From contig JADGBS010000010.1 in assembly GCA_015231325.1 (NCBI GenBank), positions 505 through 35,290 of the forward strand: a stretch of DNA of 34,786 nt. Reading direction: 5' to 3'. The position numbers and the translations under genes are program-made. Positions within the stretch are counted from its first letter, which is position 1; each line of letters starts with the position of its first letter. Below, piece after piece: positions 31,610-34,786 of this stretch. The notes beneath the pieces are model-generated. The model was not told the origin of the DNA. It searched no databases and saw nothing but the letters and a program-made list of their open reading frames with translations. The stretch is from Oligoflexia bacterium (lineage in GTDB: Bacteria; Bdellovibrionota; Bacteriovoracia; Bacteriovoracales; Bacteriovoracaceae).

Positions 31610-33619
31610 ATGTTCATTATAAAAAAATTGTTGGGTGGTTTTTTTACAATTATTGTTTCCATTAACCTGTTGTTGGCGATTATTACTGCGTTATACTTCG
31701 ATAAAACGTACCTAAACGAGATACAGACGAGAGTGGATCTTAGCTTGAATTCTGCTAATTACTTTTATCAAAGTAAAATACAAAGCATCTCTCAGATGTT
31801 AAATATTCTTAAGATCAAAATAGAAATTAGAAAATTATTTTTGGATGGGCGTTTAAATTTTTTTCGCAAGATTCTCGATCGGTCTTTACAAGAAATGGAT
31901 TTAGATATCCTTACTCTCCTCAATGATCAAGGAAAAGTGCTCTATCGCGCCCACAATCCTCACTATAATAATGATTCTCTTTTGTCTTTTTCCCTCGTCA
32001 AAAAGGCCATTGCCACCGGCAAGCAGCTTAGTGGTCCAATAATTTTCCCAGAAGATATCTTAAAACGAGAAGGAGACTCTCTTTTTAATCGTTCAATCGT
32101 TAAAATCGTTAATACCAAAGAGGCAATCCCGACTAACCGCGTTTTTGAAAAAAATGCACTAGCAATCAGCTCTATTGTGCCCATTAAATCGGATGATGGT
32201 AACGGTAAAGTTATCGGATACATTTTAGGTGCCAAAATTCTAAACTCTTACAACAAGATGGTTGATGATATCAAAGAACAGATTTTTGAAAATGAGAGGT
32301 ACCAAGGAACCGATATTGGAACTGTAACTATTTTTCTAAATGATTTAAGAGTGGCCACCAACGTAAGGGATGGAAACGGAGAACGAGCAATTGGCAGTCT
32401 CCTTAGCGCAAAAGTTTATAATCATGTCCTGGTTAATGGCGAACGATGGGTCGGATCTGCCTTTGTCGTAAAAGATCACTATATTACTGCATATGAACCA
32501 ATTAAGGATATCGATAATAAAATTATTGGTGCTTTATATGTTGGACTTTTACAAAAACCATATCTTCAACCAAAACTATACCTATTAATTATCTTTTTAT
32601 CAATATTTCTTGCAATGATTGTAATAAGTTCAATCATATCTTATCTTATGACTAAATCAATTTTGAACCCGATTGAAGAAATTCTAAATGTACTTAACAG
32701 GATTATGAGCGGTGATCTTAGCGCCCGCTTATCTAAACAGAGCAAAAAGGAGTTTGTCCCTCTTTGCAATACCATCAATAGCATGCTTGATAGCTTTAAT
32801 AAACGCGAAGAAATTCTAAAAGAATCTACCAACGCCCAACTTTCTCAAAGTGATAAGTTGGCCACCATTGGACGACTTTCTGCAGGTGTGGCCCACGAAG
32901 TGAATAATCCCCTTACTGGGGTTCTGACATTTGCTCATCTCCTGCGGGAGAAGAATAATATGACGGAGGAAGATCGAGCAGATTTGGATGTCATTATAAA
33001 AGAAACCCTAAGAGTGAGAGAAATTACTCGTGGATTATTAGATTTTTCAAGACAGTCGCCCTCGAATAAGGTTTCTTTGGATGTAAATAAGATTATAGAA
33101 CAGGTGAAACTTCTTGTTCAAGGGCACAAAGATTTTAAGAGGATAAAATTTATTAGTGATTTGGCGCCTGATTTGAAATTTATATGTGGTGATAAAAACC
33201 AAATTCAACAAGTAATCTTGAACCTAGTTCTAAATGCGCTGGAATCGATGGTGGAAAAGGTTGGGGAGAGTGGAACTTTAGAGATTATAACGGCCAATCT
33301 CCACAACGAAATTCAAATAAAAATTAAAGATACTGGGATGGGCATCGAGAAAGAAAATTTGGAACAGATATTTGAACCTTTTTACACTACTAAACCTGTG
33401 GGAATGGGAACAGGGCTTGGTCTCAGTATAGTTTATGGCAATGTTAATAAGCATTCAGGATCGATTCGTGTTGAGAGTGAAATCAATGTTGGAACAACCT
33501 TCACTTTAATTTTCCCAACTGTTTCTGAAGGGAGTGAGTTGAGTGAGGCGAACGAGAATGCCCCAACCATCTCTTTAAATCCAGGAAAAGAGGAGAAATC
33601 AAACTGTGAAAAAAATTAA
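31610..33619 (+). CDS. Membrane sensor histidine kinase (NtrB-like, Cache-type sensor)
   Basis: The 669-residue protein has TM1 (about 8-29), a large periplasmic region (30-320) of single-Cache type with a GQVLYR-like element (LLNDQGKVLYRAH, 103-115) and YVGLLQKPY at its end, TM2 (about 323-346), a HAMP-like helix pair, and the kinase core. HisKA holds His429 in VAHEVNNPLTG. The ATP lid has the N-box with Asn542, G1 DTGMGI (574-579) and G2 GTGLGLS (600-606). It autophosphorylates and should signal to the overlapping regulator gene (14-bp overlap). The ligand is unknown. The 246-bp gap upstream, after tRNA-Ser, holds no recognisable gene. Confidence 0.93.
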   Translation: MFIIKKLLGGFFTIIVSINLLLAIITALYFDKTYLNEIQTRVDLSLNSANYFYQSKIQSISQMLNILKIKIEIRKLFLDGRLNFFRKILDRSLQEMDLDILTLLNDQGKVLYRAHNPHYNNDSLLSFSLVKKAIATGKQLSGPIIFPEDILKREGDSLFNRSIVKIVNTKEAIPTNRVFEKNALAISSIVPIKSDDGNGKVIGYILGAKILNSYNKMVDDIKEQIFENERYQGTDIGTVTIFLNDLRVATNVRDGNGERAIGSLLSAKVYNHVLVNGERWVGSAFVVKDHYITAYEPIKDIDNKIIGALYVGLLQKPYLQPKLYLLIIFLSIFLAMIVISSIISYLMTKSILNPIEEILNVLNRIMSGDLSARLSKQSKKEFVPLCNTINSMLDSFNKREEILKESTNAQLSQSDKLATIGRLSAGVAHEVNNPLTGVLTFAHLLREKNNMTEEDRADLDVIIKETLRVREITRGLLDFSRQSPSNKVSLDVNKIIEQVKLLVQGHKDFKRIKFISDLAPDLKFICGDKNQIQQVILNLVLNALESMVEKVGESGTLEIITANLHNEIQIKIKDTGMGIEKENLEQIFEPFYTTKPVGMGTGLGLSIVYGNVNKHSGSIRVESEINVGTTFTLIFPTVSEGSELSEANENAPTISLNPGKEEKSNCEKN

Positions 33620-34786
33620 TCTAGATAAGTTGTCAGATAGAGAATTGTTATCAAAAATTAAAATATTGGCGATCGATGACGAAGAAATTGTCGGACGAAG
33701 TTATCACAGAATATTTAGCGGTAAATGTGCGAAATACCTTTTTTGCCAAGATCCGGAAGAAGGAAGAAAGATTGCTTTAAGTGGTGAATACGATCTTCTA
33801 TTGCTAGATATGATTATGCCCGATATCGATGGGCTCGATTTGTTAAAGGAGATAAGATCGCTATTAATAGAGATAGAAGTAATTGTTGTAACTGGTTACT
33901 CTACCATCTCATCTGCGGTTTCTGCAATCAAGCAAGGAGCATTCGATTACTTAAGCAAACCATTTACTCCAGATGAAATCAACACAACCATTTTAAACAC
34001 TCTAGGAAAATCCTCTATTATTGAACAAAGGATGCTTGTCCCAGAGATGAGACAAAACAAAAGCAAATTTAATAATTTTCATGGTCTGGTTGGAAAAAGC
34101 AAAGAAATGCAGTCGCTTTATTCTTTCATCGAAAAAGTAGCAGAATCTGAAGGCACCATTTTAATAAACGGAGAGAGTGGTACCGGCAAAGAAATGGTTG
34201 CGCGAGCAATTCACAACGCTAGTAACAGGAAAGATCATCCCTTCATGGCCTGTGACTGTAGTGCACTTACCCCCAGTCTACTCGCCAGCGAACTTTTTGG
34301 ACATGTCAAAGGATCCTTTACCGGAGCAGTCTCCACTAAATTGGGACTTTTTGAAGTTGCGGATAAGGGCACGCTTTTTTTAGATGAAGTCTCAAATATT
34401 GGTTTTGAAATTCAAAGCATCTTACTTCGAGTTCTCGAAACAAAGCAGGTACGAAAAGTAGGAGATATCAAAGAGCGGCCTATCGATATTCGCTTAGTAG
34501 TGGCCACCAATAAAGATTTAACTGAGATGATAAAGGAGGGCACCTTTCGCGAAGATCTCTACTATCGTTTAAATGTAGTTCCAATTTCTCTGCCACCGCT
34601 CCGAACACGCGCTGAAGATATACCTTACTTGGCCAATTTTTTTCTAGAATATTTTCGCAAGAAACATCCAGGATTAAAATTAAAATATTTCTCCCCAGAG
34701 GTTATTGATCAATTTCTCACATATTCTTGGCCGGGAAATGTTCGGGAATTAAAAAATACTATTGAGAGATTGACTATCTTAACTGA
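33606..34786 (+). CDS. NtrC-family sigma54-dependent response regulator (3' end beyond window)
   Basis: The GTG at 33606 overlaps the kinase stop by 14 bp, and 393 codons are visible before the window ends. Residues 18-132 form a receiver with the acidic DDEE (24-27), Asp68 and Lys118. The AAA+ domain follows from about 160: Walker A GESGTGKE (189-196), the sigma54-contact loop GSFTGA (236-241, normally GAFTGA), Walker B LFLDEV (257-262) and the arginine region REDLYYRL (315-322). The frame ends in the WPGNVREL segment, so the Fis-type DNA-binding domain lies outside. It would activate sigma54 promoters when phosphorylated by the upstream kinase. Confidence 0.95.
   Translation, partial: MKKINLDKLSDRELLSKIKILAIDDEEIVGRSYHRIFSGKCAKYLFCQDPEEGRKIALSGEYDLLLLDMIMPDIDGLDLLKEIRSLLIEIEVIVVTGYSTISSAVSAIKQGAFDYLSKPFTPDEINTTILNTLGKSSIIEQRMLVPEMRQNKSKFNNFHGLVGKSKEMQSLYSFIEKVAESEGTILINGESGTGKEMVARAIHNASNRKDHPFMACDCSALTPSLLASELFGHVKGSFTGAVSTKLGLFEVADKGTLFLDEVSNIGFEIQSILLRVLETKQVRKVGDIKERPIDIRLVVATNKDLTEMIKEGTFREDLYYRLNVVPISLPPLRTRAEDIPYLANFFLEYFRKKHPGLKLKYFSPEVIDQFLTYSWPGNVRELKNTIERLTILT

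Noticed and set aside
34177..34383. Short plus-strand frame within the NtrC-type regulator
   Set aside because: It is out of frame inside the conserved AAA+ domain, so it is a shadow.

Overview
The window (34,786 bp, A+T-rich by eye) comes from a Gram-negative chromosome. Supporting features are Lgt, at least one lipoprotein, two predicted outer-membrane beta-barrels, an ExbB/ExbD pair and an MltD-like transglycosylase. The mix of c-di-GMP proteins, one-component receivers, an NtrC-type regulator, secreted proteases, a CFI-box C-terminal domain and an Obg-RsfS-RlmH block resembles Bdellovibrionota or other former Deltaproteobacteria. That placement is an inference from gene content, not a measured affiliation. 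No transposase, integrase, phage gene or CRISPR array was seen, and no gene-free gap exceeds about 300 bp.

Layout. 1-4294 (+): ribosome-assembly genes obg, rsfS and rlmH, then ATP-type 6-phosphofructokinase and cheR. 4296-11627 (-): an unknown protein, a receiver with a long low-complexity tail, cutA, a PilZ protein, a beta-barrel overlapping a secreted metzincin protease, a lipoprotein and a second phosphofructokinase with the PPi-type signature. 11692-14320 (+): a tightly overlapping trio of a DUF374 acyltransferase, an Rsm22-like methyltransferase and a lipoate ligase-like protein. 14331-16466: rpmE (-) and rpmG (+) flank a divergent regulatory region, followed by a receiver/HD-GYP protein. 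16499-19539: a DUF4340 protein (-), exbB/exbD-like genes (+) and a second PilZ-like protein (-). 19691-24364: a subtilase followed by a pseudo-receiver, three unknown proteins and a small CheY-like receiver. 24432-31121: tRNA-Gly(CCC), a GH17-like glycosidase, a giant in-frame gene (oxidoreductase-like plus beta-barrel) coupled to a lytic transglycosylase, an unknown exported protein and lgt. 31272-34786: tRNA-Ser(CGA) and an NtrB/NtrC-like two-component pair, whose regulator is cut by the window end.

Functional themes. (1) Cyclic-di-GMP and receiver signalling: two PilZ-type proteins, an HD-GYP phosphodiesterase, four free-standing or fused receivers (two lacking the phospho-Asp), CheR and one NtrB/NtrC pair. 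(2) Envelope and secreted degradative functions: M12B-like protease, S8 protease, GH17, lytic transglycosylase and two barrels. (3) Glycolysis with two PFKs of different phosphoryl-donor signatures.

The most unusual property is at DNA level. Degenerate 10-bp periodic repeats fill three intergenic gaps (1011-1050, 1621-1680, 17581-17630). In-frame 12-bp tandem repeats sit inside five unrelated genes. An identical 13-mer containing the palindrome TTGCGGCCGCAA lies in similar Ala-rich in-frame contexts in two unrelated genes (7013-7025 and 14363-14375), which could be a very small in-frame palindromic element.
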